Assembly: GCF_001277295.1 (NCBI RefSeq)
Contig: NZ_CP011456.1
Coordinates: forward strand, 1,426,001-1,490,000
From: Anabaena sp. WA102
Lineage (GTDB): Bacteria; Cyanobacteriota; Cyanobacteriia; Cyanobacteriales; Nostocaceae
Reading direction: 5' to 3'
DNA: 64,000 bases
A program made the translations under genes and the position numbers. Shown here piece after piece: positions 9,411 to 17,219 of the stretch (position 1 is its first letter; every line of letters begins with the position of its first letter). The notes under the pieces are model-generated. The model was not told where the DNA came from, made no database searches, and worked only from the letters and a program-made list of their open reading frames with translations.

Positions 9411-10585
9411 CAGAAGTGTTGAATGTTAGGAAAAGATTAAAAAAAAGTACCATAATTTGATACAATCTAAAAAAATCTAGATAAAGAATTATCAAATTAT
9501 GCGCTTAAAGAATTTTCCAGAAGTGGTCAAAACAATATTGAAACCATTGCCCAAAAAAGATTATCCAGTTCTGGACACATTTTCATTTGTATCAGTGTGG
9601 TTACAGTATGTCATGGATAAAAGTATAGTGAGTATGAGAGATTTATTTCAAAGACTAAATAATCAAGGGATAGATTTAAAAATATCAAATTTTTCCAAGG
9701 CAAGTAAAAAGAGAGATACTCAAGTATTTTTGGAGATAATAACTGAATTAAACAATCAACTGAGAAAGAAAAAAGGAAAGGAAGAAACCCAAGCATTATT
9801 TCCTATAGATTCAACAATTATTACATTAACAAGTAAATTATTATGGAGTCAAGGATATCATCAAGTAAAACTATTTTGTGGGTTAGATAGTTTGACATCA
9901 GAAGTTGGTGGAATGGTGATTCATTTTGGGCAAGGACATGACCATAAATATGGACAAGAAACAGTAGAAGCAATTCCGTCAAAAGGAGTAGGGATAATGG
10001 ATAGAGGATTTGCATCCTCCGAAAGAATATCTGAATTAAAACAACAAAAAAATAAAGCTTTTGTCTTAAGAATTAAAAATAATGTCACTTTAGAAATGCT
10101 AGAAAATGGTAATTGTAAAGTTGGCAAAGATGAAAGAGAAGTGGAAATTAGAGTAGTAGCATTTTGTGATATAGAAACTAAGAGTGAATTTCGTTTAGCA
10201 ACAAACTTATTAAATGAAGGAGAAGAGCAAGTTAGTAATCAAGAGATTATGGAAATTTACATACAAAGATGGCAAATTGAATTGTTATGGAAATTCTTAA
10301 AAATGCACCTCAAGTTAGACAGACTTATGACAAAGAATGAGAATGGAATTAGAATTCAGATAATGTGCTGTTTAATCGCTTATTTGATATTGCAACTAAT
10401 AGAAATACCGCAAGAATTTGGCAAAACTTTATTAGATAAACTCCGTTATCTTCAGTCCTATATGTGTCAGGAAATAAGTTATGTTCATTGGTTTAGAAAA
10501 CTTATTTGGATAAGATGAAAAATAGCACTTATAGGCTAAGTTTATTTCAATATGTAAAGTTTTATTACGCTATTCAACATTTCTG
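9411..10585 (+). mobile_element. IS4-family insertion sequence, inner complete copy (1175 bp)
   Basis: This complete element runs from CAGAAGTGTTGAAT to ATTCAACATTTCTG and is flanked by GGTCAAAAC direct repeats. It has inserted in the same orientation into the 5' part of its sibling's transposase gene. It contains one transposase gene (9499-10518). The YREK signature, the 9-bp target duplication and the single gene support the IS4 family. I cannot name the ISfinder entry without a search. Confidence 0.93.
9499..10518 (+). CDS. IS4-family transposase (intact, inner copy)
   Basis: This 339-residue DDE transposase has Asp104 in FPIDSTIITL, Asp168 in IMDRGFAS and Glu261 in the YREK signature (Tyr254, Arg257, Glu261, Lys268 in IYIQRWQIELLWKFLK). 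The spacing Y-2-R-3-E-6-K is the IS4 hallmark. An N-terminal DNA-binding domain of about 95 residues precedes the catalytic core. The start is the ATG at 9499, 88 bases from the element's left end. All catalytic residues are present, so the element could be active. Expression control is not evident. Confidence 0.93.
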   Translation: MRLKNFPEVVKTILKPLPKKDYPVLDTFSFVSVWLQYVMDKSIVSMRDLFQRLNNQGIDLKISNFSKASKKRDTQVFLEIITELNNQLRKKKGKEETQALFPIDSTIITLTSKLLWSQGYHQVKLFCGLDSLTSEVGGMVIHFGQGHDHKYGQETVEAIPSKGVGIMDRGFASSERISELKQQKNKAFVLRIKNNVTLEMLENGNCKVGKDEREVEIRVVAFCDIETKSEFRLATNLLNEGEEQVSNQEIMEIYIQRWQIELLWKFLKMHLKLDRLMTKNENGIRIQIMCCLIAYLILQLIEIPQEFGKTLLDKLRYLQSYMCQEISYVHWFRKLIWIR

Positions 10586-11579
10586 GGTCAAAACAATATT
10601 GAAACCATTGCCCAAAAAAGATTATCCAGTTCTGGACACATTTTCATTTGTATCAGTGTGGTTACAGTATGTCATGGATAAAAGTATAGTGAGTATGAGA
10701 GATTTATTTCAAAGACTAAATAATCAAGGGATAGATTTAAAAATATCAAATTTTTCCAAGGCAAGTAAAAAGAGAGATACTCAAGTATTTTTGGAGATAA
10801 TAACTGAATTAAACAATCAACTGAGAAAGAAAAAAGGAAAGGAAGAAACCCAAGCATTATTTCCTATAGATTCAACAATTATTACATTAACAAGTAAATT
10901 ATTATGGAGTCAAGGATATCATCAAGTAAAACTATTTTGTGGGTTAGATAGTTTGACATCAGAAGTTGGTGGAATGGTGATTCATTTTGGGCAAGGACAT
11001 GACCATAAATATGGACAAGAAACAGTAGAAGCAATTCCGTCAAAAGGAGTAGGGATAATGGATAGAGGATTTGCATCCTCCGAAAGAATATCTGAATTAA
11101 AACAACAAAAAAATAAAGCTTTTGTCTTAAGAATTAAAAATAATGTCACTTTAGAAATGCTAGAAAATGGTAATTGTAAAGTTGGCAAAGATGAAAGAGA
11201 AGTGGAAATTAGAGTAGTAGCATTTTGTGATATAGAAACTAAGAGTGAATTTCGTTTAGCAACAAACTTATTAAATGAAGGAGAAGAGCAAGTTAGTAAT
11301 CAAGAGATTATGGAAATTTACATACAAAGATGGCAAATTGAATTGTTATGGAAATTCTTAAAAATGCACCTCAAGTTAGACAGACTTATGACAAAGAATG
11401 AGAATGGAATTAGAATTCAGATAATGTGCTGTTTAATCGCTTATTTGATATTGCAACTAATAGAAATACCGCAAGAATTTGGCAAAACTTTATTAGATAA
11501 ACTCCGTTATCTTCAGTCCTATATGTGTCAGGAAATAAGTTATGTTCATTGGTTTAGAAAACTTATTTGGATAAGATGA
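10515..11579 (+). pseudogene. IS4 transposase of outer copy, 5' end replaced at junction
   Basis: The outer copy lost its first 11 codons to the left fragment when the inner element inserted. By chance the frame stays open across the junction. Translation from ATG 10515 gives about 24 residues encoded by the inner element's right end (MKNSTYRLSLFQYVKFYY, then AIQHFW). The normal transposase then follows from VKTILKPLPKK to the end, identical to the inner copy, with all three catalytic acidic residues and the YREK motif. I call it a pseudogene because the native start is gone, but a hybrid protein could be made if an initiation signal exists. Confidence 0.8.
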
Positions 11580-11646
11580 AAAATAGCACTTATAGGCTAA
11601 GTTTATTTCAATATGTAAAGTTTTATTACGCTATTCAACATTTCTG

Positions 11647-11655
11647 CACCGCTTA
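11647..11655. repeat. 9-bp target site duplication of outer IS, right copy
   Basis: CACCGCTTA follows the right IS terminus (TTCTG at 11642-11646) and matches 9279-9287 exactly. Confidence 0.95.
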
Positions 11656-11824
11656 ATGTACCAACTTTTAATTCTGGATGTAATGGTACAACACAACCAA
11701 TTTCACCATTGAGTGTTTGTTTTTTCATGATTATATGACTACCAGTTTGTCTAATTTGATAAAAACCCAAACGTTCTAATGTGCGAATTGCTTCTTTGCT
11801 AGAAGTTCGTGGTAATTTAGGCAC
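11656..11824 (-). pseudogene. hicA: hicA toxin 5' part, disrupted by IS insertion
   Basis: The minus strand encodes MPKLPRTSSKEAIRTLERLG and continues through a GSHIIMKK segment holding the HicA catalytic His, then VVPLHPELKVGT, where the element interrupts it. HicA is a small double-stranded-RNA-binding mRNA endonuclease. I start at GTG 11824 because GTGCCTAA overlaps the hicB stop in the usual way; an upstream TTG at 11836 is also possible. Rejoined with 9229-9287 the protein is about 75-80 residues, normal for HicA. As it stands the last 20 residues are lost and replaced by IS-derived sequence (AEMLNSVIKLYILK). Confidence 0.88.
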
Positions 11825-12035
11825 AAGTAACCTCAATGCTAGTTACATATCTAGGAGAGGTTTCTGGTAAAGGAAATTCTTCTAAATAAAGTCGTGTTGC
11901 TTCTTTTAAACCTGTTATTGCTTGTTCTATTGTTTCTCCTTGATCTACTGTACCAACTTCTGGACATTCAGCGATATACATATCATCTTCTTTGTAAATT
12001 ATGACTGTGAAACTGCGACTTTTCATAGTTTTCAT
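11817..12035 (-). CDS. hicB: HicB-family antitoxin, toxin partner broken
   Basis: This 72-residue protein has the partial RNase H fold of HicB antitoxins: SFTVIIYKEDDMYIAECPEV, then GETIEQAITGLKEATRLYLEEF. HicB binds and neutralises HicA and usually represses its own operon. It is upstream of hicA and overlaps it by a few bases, the reverse of the E. coli order but common in cyanobacteria. There is no separate C-terminal DNA-binding domain, as in short HicB proteins. With hicA interrupted it no longer has a functional local partner. Start ATG 12035; a second Met three codons on is possible. Confidence 0.88.
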   Translation of the reverse strand: MKTMKSRSFTVIIYKEDDMYIAECPEVGTVDQGETIEQAITGLKEATRLYLEEFPLPETSPRYVTSIEVTCA

Positions 12036-12069
12036 GAGGGTTACATCTAGGTTTATTCTAACATTAAAT

Positions 12070-12098
12070 GTAGGGGTTTAGCATTGCTAAACCCCTAC
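12070..12098. terminator. Perfect 13-bp hairpin upstream of hicB
   Basis: GTAGGGGTTTAGC, a 3-base loop, and GCTAAACCCCTAC form a perfect stem. A related half-copy (GTAGGGGTTTAG) lies at 9172-9183 after ilvB. It is probably a dispersed palindromic repeat that could also act as a terminator, but no T-run follows. Confidence 0.5.
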
Positions 12099-12186
12099 CA
12101 TATTCTCATTATTTTAAGCTGAGTTTGTAAATCTTTGATTGCTTGTTGTTGATTACCTATTACAGCAAATTGTCATCAAACCCGGA

Positions 12187-12267
12187 ACAAGAACCCCACC
12201 CCCAACCCCCTCCCCGCAAGCGATGAGGGGGCTAAGATGTACCTTATATGATTGGAAATCGCTGTAA
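12187..12267. repeat. Dispersed 80-bp repeat, copy 1
   Basis: The segment starts ACAAGAACCCCACCCCCAAC and holds CCCTCCCCGCAAGCGATGAG, ending near CGCTGTAA. It matches 59302-59382 almost base for base over the first 53 positions, with a diverged second half. It abuts the MITE-like element at 12265-12394. Confidence 0.85.
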
Positions 12268-12394
12268 GTAGGTGGACGTGAAATAACCAAAATGTGTAAC
12301 GATATGTAAATTCACCTCGATGCGTTATTATCGTTGAGTTTTAGCCATTTCAAAAAACAAAATATATTTTGATTTTCCTCCGCCCACCTACTTA
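12265..12394. mobile_element. MITE-like element with TAAGTAGGTGG ends, copy a
   Basis: This 130-bp segment is bounded by perfect 11-bp inverted ends, TAAGTAGGTGG and CCACCTACTTA, and codes for nothing. Related copies with the same kind of ends are at 15590-15699 and 42579-42734, with a partial copy near 31583-31647. The rest of the 12036-12513 spacer holds only the repeats listed here. Confidence 0.7.
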
Positions 12395-12513
12395 ACAATT
12401 CGCAAGATATTATATTATTCATAAACTATCTAAATTTAGTTCAAATTAGTAAATTATGGTAATGGGTAATATAATATAATGAAAATATATTCATAAAGAG
12501 TCATCTATTAAAT

Positions 12514-12690
12514 GGAAATCCTCCCCAAGTTAATGCGGCAATTCAATTAATTAGAGAAAGTCATCACCCATTGTTGTATATTGGGGAAGGAGCGATCGCA
12601 GCTAATGCCCACAATGTGTTTGCAAGAGTTAGGATATATAGTAAAATCTAGTGTTAATGTCAAGACTTTTATCTTAAAGAGAGGTAATTT
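12514..12690 (+). pseudogene. ilvB: ilvB fragment with internal deletion
   Basis: Bases 12514-12612 match ilvB from about 7932 (AATCCCCGCCAAATTAATGC in ilvB; AATCCTCCCCAAGTTAATGC here) through the HIP1-containing GGAGCGATCGC and GCTAATGCCCAC. The match then jumps to the region of ilvB near 8708 (AAATGTGTTTGCAGGAGTTG), giving ATGTGTTTGCAAGAGTTAGG and GTCAAGACTTTTATCTTAAA. About 680 bases between the two blocks are absent, and many substitutions and frame breaks are present. It is a decayed partial duplicate of the gene 5 kb upstream. The following bases up to 12813 show no recognisable product. Confidence 0.85.
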
Positions 12691-12813
12691 GGGTGTGTTC
12701 TTTGATGCTGAAAAATTAGCAGGTAAGCCGATAAAATTAGTCAGAATGCTGGTAGCAGCTAAAGCTGTCAAAATTCTAGATTTAAATAAGGTGAATGAAT
12801 TAAAATTATTCCT

Positions 12814-14001
12814 ATGCTAAACCGAATCAAAGACTTAACAACAAACATATCATCCCGCTTAGTTGAAATCCGCCGCCATATTCACGCGCATCCAGAACTT
12901 AGTGGCGAAGAATATCAAACTGCTGCCTTTGTTGCGGGTGTGTTATCCGCTAATGGCTTGCACGTAGAAGAAGGTATAGGTAAAACAGGTGTCATTGGTG
13001 AATTACAAGGAACTCAATCTAGCGATAGAATCTTAGCAATTCGCACTGATATGGATGCTTTGCCCATTCAAGAACGGACAAGCTTAGAATATGCCTCTCG
13101 GATTAAAGGAGTCATGCACGCTTGTGGACATGATATTCATACTACGGTAGGTTTGGGGACAGCGATGGTACTTTCCCAAATTGCCTCAGAATTGGGTGGA
13201 AAGGTGCGGTTTTTATTTCAACCCGCTGAGGAAATTGCCCAGGGTGCAAATTGGATGGTAAGAGATGGAGTGATGAATAATGTCGCGGCTATTTTAGGGT
13301 TGCACGTTTTTCCTTCCATTCCTGCGGGTTCAGTGGGTATTCGCTACGGTGCATTAACAGCCGCAGCAGACAATTTAGAAATTATTATTATTGGTGAATC
13401 TGGACATGGTGCGCGTCCCCATGAAGCCATAGATGCAATCTGGATTGCAGCGCAAGTGATTACATCATTGCAACAAGCTATTAGCCGTACTCAAAATCCT
13501 TTGCGTCCCGTAGTGTTGAGTATTGGACAAATTAATGGGGGAAGAGCGCCAAATGTGATTGCTGATAAAGTACAATTATTGGGAACAGTGCGATCGCTTC
13601 ACCCAGAAACCCGCGACAAACTACCACAGTGGATTGAAAATATAGTTGCTAATGTTTGTAATTCTTACAATGCAAAATATCAAGTTAACTATCATCGAGG
13701 TGTACCCAGTGTCCAAAATGATAACGCCCTAACACAATTATTACAATCATCAGCGGAAGAAGCTTGGACTAATAATTGTGTACGAATTTTACCAGAACCA
13801 TCTTTAGGTGCAGAAGATTTTTCTGTTTATTTAGAACACGCCCCTGGTTCAATGTTTCGTTTAGGTGTAGGCTATGAAGAGAGAATAATTAACCATCCCT
13901 TGCATCATCCTCAATTTGAAGTTGATGAATCTGCTATTATTACTGGAGTAGTCACATTAGCTTATGCAGCTTATAAATATTGGCTAAATTCAGAACTATG
14001 A
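12814..14001 (+). CDS. M20-family amidohydrolase (hippurate/IAA-amino acid hydrolase-like)
   Basis: This 395-residue metallopeptidase removes an acyl group from an N-acyl amino acid or a related amide. It has RRHIHAHPELSGEEYQTA at the N-terminus, the zinc ligands in MHACGHDIHTT (Cys and His), FQPAEEIAQGA (catalytic and metal Glu), and LHVFPSIPAGSVG. The dimerisation lid (about residues 180-295) contains GESGHGARPH. The final metal ligand is the His in NHPLHHPQFEVDE. It belongs to the amidohydrolase (M20D) group; the physiological substrate is unknown. Start ATG 12814. No partner gene is obvious. Confidence 0.9.
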   Translation: MLNRIKDLTTNISSRLVEIRRHIHAHPELSGEEYQTAAFVAGVLSANGLHVEEGIGKTGVIGELQGTQSSDRILAIRTDMDALPIQERTSLEYASRIKGVMHACGHDIHTTVGLGTAMVLSQIASELGGKVRFLFQPAEEIAQGANWMVRDGVMNNVAAILGLHVFPSIPAGSVGIRYGALTAAADNLEIIIIGESGHGARPHEAIDAIWIAAQVITSLQQAISRTQNPLRPVVLSIGQINGGRAPNVIADKVQLLGTVRSLHPETRDKLPQWIENIVANVCNSYNAKYQVNYHRGVPSVQNDNALTQLLQSSAEEAWTNNCVRILPEPSLGAEDFSVYLEHAPGSMFRLGVGYEERIINHPLHHPQFEVDESAIITGVVTLAYAAYKYWLNSEL

Positions 14002-14155
14002 TTTGTGTGATTTATTTAATTTCGATGATTAATTAGTCGGAACTATGATTTCTAGTATTCATTTAATTTTCATGATTAATTAGTCAAACAAATCAAAAAA
14101 ATCACAGTTGAAAATTCGCTCTTTAAATAAATTCAAGAAAATTACACTGTCAATC

Positions 14156-14470
14156 ATGCCACCAATCGAAACTATAGATTCAAACTCATCAGAACAAACC
14201 ACTAATAATTGGTATTTAGTAAGTGTCCGTTCTAAAAAAAGAGAAGTATTTTTGAAATATCTGAATTTAGCTATTAGCCAAAATCAATTACAGGATTTAG
14301 TGACAGAAATAAAAAGTCCCCAAGATGCAGTTTATCAAGATATTGTTTTATTAAAAATCAGTAATTTCAAAACTGCTTGTATACAACTTAAAAAAATTGA
14401 ATGTTTCCAAAATATCGAACGGAAACCTTTAGCATTACCACAAGTGAATAGAATGTTGGGTATTGGGTAA
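14156..14470 (+). CDS. Cyanobacterial NusG N-terminal-like small protein
   Basis: The frame opens with TTG at 14108, but I start at ATG 14156, giving 104 residues beginning MPPIETIDSNSSEQ. From about residue 20 it reads NWYLVSVRSKKREVFLKYL, which resembles the first strand and helix of the NGN domain of NusG/Spt5 (WY-V-T-SG-E). YQDIVLLKISNFKTACIQLK resembles the later strand-helix of that domain. There is no KOW domain. A transcription-elongation role is inference only. The downstream tnpB remnant is on the same strand, 89 bases away. Confidence 0.5.
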   Translation: MPPIETIDSNSSEQTTNNWYLVSVRSKKREVFLKYLNLAISQNQLQDLVTEIKSPQDAVYQDIVLLKISNFKTACIQLKKIECFQNIERKPLALPQVNRMLGIG

Positions 14471-14558
14471 ATTTGGCTATAAATAGCTAATTACCTATTC
14501 ATAAAAAATACTCCACAACCGTCAACCAACGAAATTAATTATCATTTCCACCAGGAGA

Positions 14559-15143
14559 TTGCGGGAAGGCTGGGAGCCGCGTCTCTTTAGAGCGCGGGGG
14601 AAAGCCTACTCGTGCAAAGTTGTTAACACCGCTGAGGCAATTGTCCAAGAGGATCTAAATGTTAAGGCGATGAAGTCCCGCTGCAAACCTAAACGGCAGA
14701 AAGGACGATTTATGGCTAATGGTCAATCTGCAAAACGTGGGTTAAATCGCTCCATTTCTGATGCCAGTTGGGGCGAATTATTTTCTAAGATTGCTTGGCT
14801 GGCATTGAAGTCTGGTAAGCCAGTATTATCCGTTAATCCTAAATTTACTTCTCAAGAATGTTCGGCTTGTCATCATATTAGTAAAGCTAACAGAGATGGC
14901 GAAAAGTTCATTTGTGAAAACTGCGGTCATATTGACCATGCTGATACTCAAGCCTCCCGGACAATTTTACGAAGAGCTAATTTAAAATTTGTCAGCAAAG
15001 ACATTAAAAACCTACCTGCGAACTGCGGGAAAGTTACGCTTGTCAGAGATGATTCTGCCAGTAATGGCAAACAGGATCAGGGCAAGAACCGTACATCTAA
15101 GGTAATACCTGAAAAGCGGATATTATTCGAGCAGTTGTCTTGA
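14559..15143 (+). pseudogene. tnpB: TnpB (IS200/IS605) C-terminal remnant
   Basis: Only the C-terminal half of a TnpB RNA-guided nuclease is present. The recognisable part begins near 14610 with KVVNTAEAIVQEDLNVKAM, holding the RuvC-II Glu. It continues with KPKRQKGRF, NRSISDASWGELFSKIAW, the zinc finger CSACHH...CENCGH, and the RuvC-III Asp in DHADTQASRTIL. The RuvC-I Asp and all N-terminal domains are missing, so the nuclease is dead. The first 17 codons of the frame are GC-rich non-coding sequence. Its last 153 bp recur at 44541-44693. The palindrome at 15162-15181 may be the element's right end. Confidence 0.85.
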
Positions 15144-15161
15144 CAATTATTCGATTAAGAA

Positions 15162-15181
15162 TCCCCGCGTCTTTAGACCGG
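15162..15181. other. Palindrome downstream of tnpB remnant
   Basis: CCCCGCGTCTTTAGACCGGG with the next G forms a short imperfect hairpin about 20 bases after the tnpB stop. Subterminal palindromes like this mark the right end of IS200/IS605 elements. The left end is gone, so the boundary cannot be confirmed. Confidence 0.45.
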
Positions 15182-15344
15182 GGAGTGTCAAACTCATCGT
15201 TGTTGTGATAGTTTCTTTCTTTAAATATTATCCAGGAATAGGACATGAATGGTTAAATAATTATGGTGCAGTGGGATTTTCTTCATTATCTTTTAGATCC
15301 TATTTTGGGTTAGTTGTGGTTAGAAAAACTCTGGAGAATAAATC

Positions 15345-15569
15345 ATGCAAAAAAGAGTCAAAGTTAAACCAAACTCCAAACAGCAAAAGATTGAAGAATC
15401 AGCAGATGGTAGTTTAACTGTACATTTAAAATCACCACCTGTAGATGGTAAAGCTAATGAAGAGTTAATTAAACTATTAGCTAAAAATTTTGATGTTTCT
15501 AAATCCTCGATCACAATTAAATCTGGGACAACATCTCGACAAAAGTTAATTGAAATTGATGGGATTTAG
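15345..15569 (+). CDS. DUF167 (YggU-family) protein
   Basis: This 74-residue protein shows the family's core: KVKPNSKQQKI, LTVHLKSPPVDGKANEELIK, then SSITIKSGTTSRQKLIEI. DUF167 proteins are small alpha/beta proteins found across bacteria and eukaryotes with no settled function. It has the typical length and starts at ATG 15345. It is a single gene between the tnpB remnant and a cluster of MITE-like repeats. Confidence 0.88.
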   Translation: MQKRVKVKPNSKQQKIEESADGSLTVHLKSPPVDGKANEELIKLLAKNFDVSKSSITIKSGTTSRQKLIEIDGI

Positions 15570-15589
15570 AATGAAATAGCCCAGGGGGA

Positions 15590-15699
15590 CTAAGTAGGTG
15601 AATACAATAAAACCAAAGTGTGTAAAGAAAAGTAAAATCGCCCAAAGCTTCTTCACTCTTGCCTTCCCATACCGACAATTTTCAATGCTAACCTACTTA
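15590..15699. mobile_element. MITE-like element with CTAAGTAGGT ends, copy b
   Basis: Perfect 10-bp inverted ends (CTAAGTAGGT and ACCTACTTAG) enclose about 110 bp. The interior (GAATACAATAAAACCAAAGT, then GTGTAAAGAAAAGTAAAATC) matches the reverse strand of the copy at 42579-42734. A second, unrelated element has inserted at its right end. Confidence 0.78.
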
Positions 15700-15912
15700 G
15701 GGCTTGCTAAATAAAGCTAAAACCATTTATTAATAAGGGTTTCGTGGATTTTTATCACAAAAAAGTGCAAGGTTTTCGCTGATGGTGTCTCAAAATAGGT
15801 GCATTTTTCTTTGTCGGATTTGGAAAATTGAGGATATCCAGATAGTTGAAACTGTTAGAAAGTTCCCAGTTAAGAGTTCCCTGCCCTCACAGACAACTTT
15901 TTCAGCAAACCC
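15700..15912. mobile_element. MITE-like element with GGGCTTGCT/AGCAAACCC ends
   Basis: A 213-bp non-coding segment begins GGGCTTGCTAAATAAA and ends TTTTTCAGCAAACCC, imperfect inverted ends. TACTTA lies on both sides (15694-15699 and 15913-15918), consistent with a 6-bp target duplication inside the end of the neighbouring element. Ends of this type are familiar to me from cyanobacterial IS remnants, but I cannot name the parent element. Confidence 0.7.
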
Positions 15913-16039
15913 TACTTAGATAATAGTTTTTATAATCACCAATCACCAACAAAATTGCCCAAAAAATTAAACACGCCATTTGGCACAATTGCTAGGTATG
16001 ATATTTTATCTACAAACATTTACCCAGCAAAACCTGACT

Positions 16040-17134
16040 ATGACTCAAAACTACCGCATTACCTTACTTCCTGGCGATGGCATTGGTCCTGAAATTATGT
16101 CCGTAGCGGTGGACGTGCTAAAAGTCGTAGGGAACCGATTTGATCTTAGCTTTGAATTTTCTACAGCCTTAATTGGTGGCGCTGCTATTGACGCAACCGG
16201 CGAACCTCTACCTGCTGTCACCTTAGATATGTGCCGCAATAGTGATTCCGTCCTGCTGGCTGCTATTGGTGGTTATAAATGGGATTCTCTGCCCTCGAAT
16301 TTACGCCCAGAAGCAGGTTTGTTAGGGTTGCGGGCTGGGTTAGAACTATTTGCTAATTTACGTCCTGCAAAAATTCTTCCCCAATTAATTGACGCTTCTA
16401 CCTTGAAACGGGAAGTTGTGGAAGGTGTAGATATTATGGTGGTGCGGGAACTCACCGGCGGAATTTATTTTGGTAAACCAAAAGGCATTTTTGCTACCGA
16501 AACCGGAGAAAAACGCGGTGTAAATACGATGGTTTACACAGAATCGGAAATTGAACGGATTGGGCGCGTAGCCTTTGAAACAGCGCGGAAACGGGGTGGG
16601 AAACTCTGTTCTGTGGATAAAGCCAATGTGTTAGAAGTATCTCAATTGTGGCGCGATCGCATCACTCAACTTTCCTTAGAGTATACTGATGTGGAATTAT
16701 CTCATTTATATGTGGATAACGCTGCCATGCAATTAGTTCGCGCCCCCAAACAATTTGATACAATTGTCACAGGCAACCTATTTGGTGACATTCTCTCCGA
16801 TGCGGCGGCGATGTTAACTGGTAGTATAGGAATGTTACCTTCTGCCAGTTTGGGTGCTGATGGTCCTGGTGTCTATGAACCAGTTCACGGTTCAGCCCCA
16901 GATATTGCCGGACTTGATAAAGCCAACCCTCTAGCACAGGTTTTAAGTGCCGCCATGATGTTGCGTTATGCTTTCAACCAACCAGAAGCAGCAGACTTAA
17001 TTGAAAATAGTGTGTTACAAGTTTTACAACAAGGTTATCGCACAGGAGATATTATGTCCCCAGGAATGAAACTAGTCGGTTGTCAAGCTATGGGTGAAGC
17101 ACTCATGGAAATTCTCGAATTAAAATCACGTTAA
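16040..17134 (+). CDS. leuB: 3-isopropylmalate dehydrogenase
   Basis: LeuB oxidises and decarboxylates (2R,3S)-3-isopropylmalate to 2-oxoisocaproate with NAD+ in leucine synthesis. The protein has ITLLPGDGIGPEI at the N-terminus, the substrate-binding Arg segment LRPEAGLLGLRAGLELFANLRP, VVRELTGGIYFG, the Lys in SVDKANVL, and the metal-binding Asp residues in GDILSDAAAML. The adenine-binding GSAPDIAG follows. I start at ATG 16040 (MTQNYRITLL, 364 residues, the normal length) rather than the upstream ATG at 15980. It is alone; other leu genes are not adjacent. Confidence 0.95.
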   Translation: MTQNYRITLLPGDGIGPEIMSVAVDVLKVVGNRFDLSFEFSTALIGGAAIDATGEPLPAVTLDMCRNSDSVLLAAIGGYKWDSLPSNLRPEAGLLGLRAGLELFANLRPAKILPQLIDASTLKREVVEGVDIMVVRELTGGIYFGKPKGIFATETGEKRGVNTMVYTESEIERIGRVAFETARKRGGKLCSVDKANVLEVSQLWRDRITQLSLEYTDVELSHLYVDNAAMQLVRAPKQFDTIVTGNLFGDILSDAAAMLTGSIGMLPSASLGADGPGVYEPVHGSAPDIAGLDKANPLAQVLSAAMMLRYAFNQPEAADLIENSVLQVLQQGYRTGDIMSPGMKLVGCQAMGEALMEILELKSR

Positions 17135-17219
17135 AGGATAAATCTGGAAATTTCAGCATCTATTGTGAAAATTTTCAGATAAACTAAGAGCAAATCTATA
17201 ACTTACATAAAAGCAAATA

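Larger units (their letters stand above)
9288..11646 (+). mobile_element. IS4-family element (outer copy) interrupted by an identical element
   Basis: The outer element starts with CAGAAGTGTTGAAT at 9288 and ends with ATTCAACATTTCTG at 11646, imperfect inverted ends with one mismatch in 14. Removing the inner element and one copy of its 9-bp duplication leaves 1175 bp, the same length as the inner element. It sits in hicA with the duplication CACCGCTTA on both sides. Its left fragment (9288-9410) contains the start of the transposase (ATG 9376) up to codon 11-12. The rest is 10595-11646. The two copies are nearly identical; I saw one base change in the shared left end. Both insertions are therefore recent. 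Confidence 0.92.
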
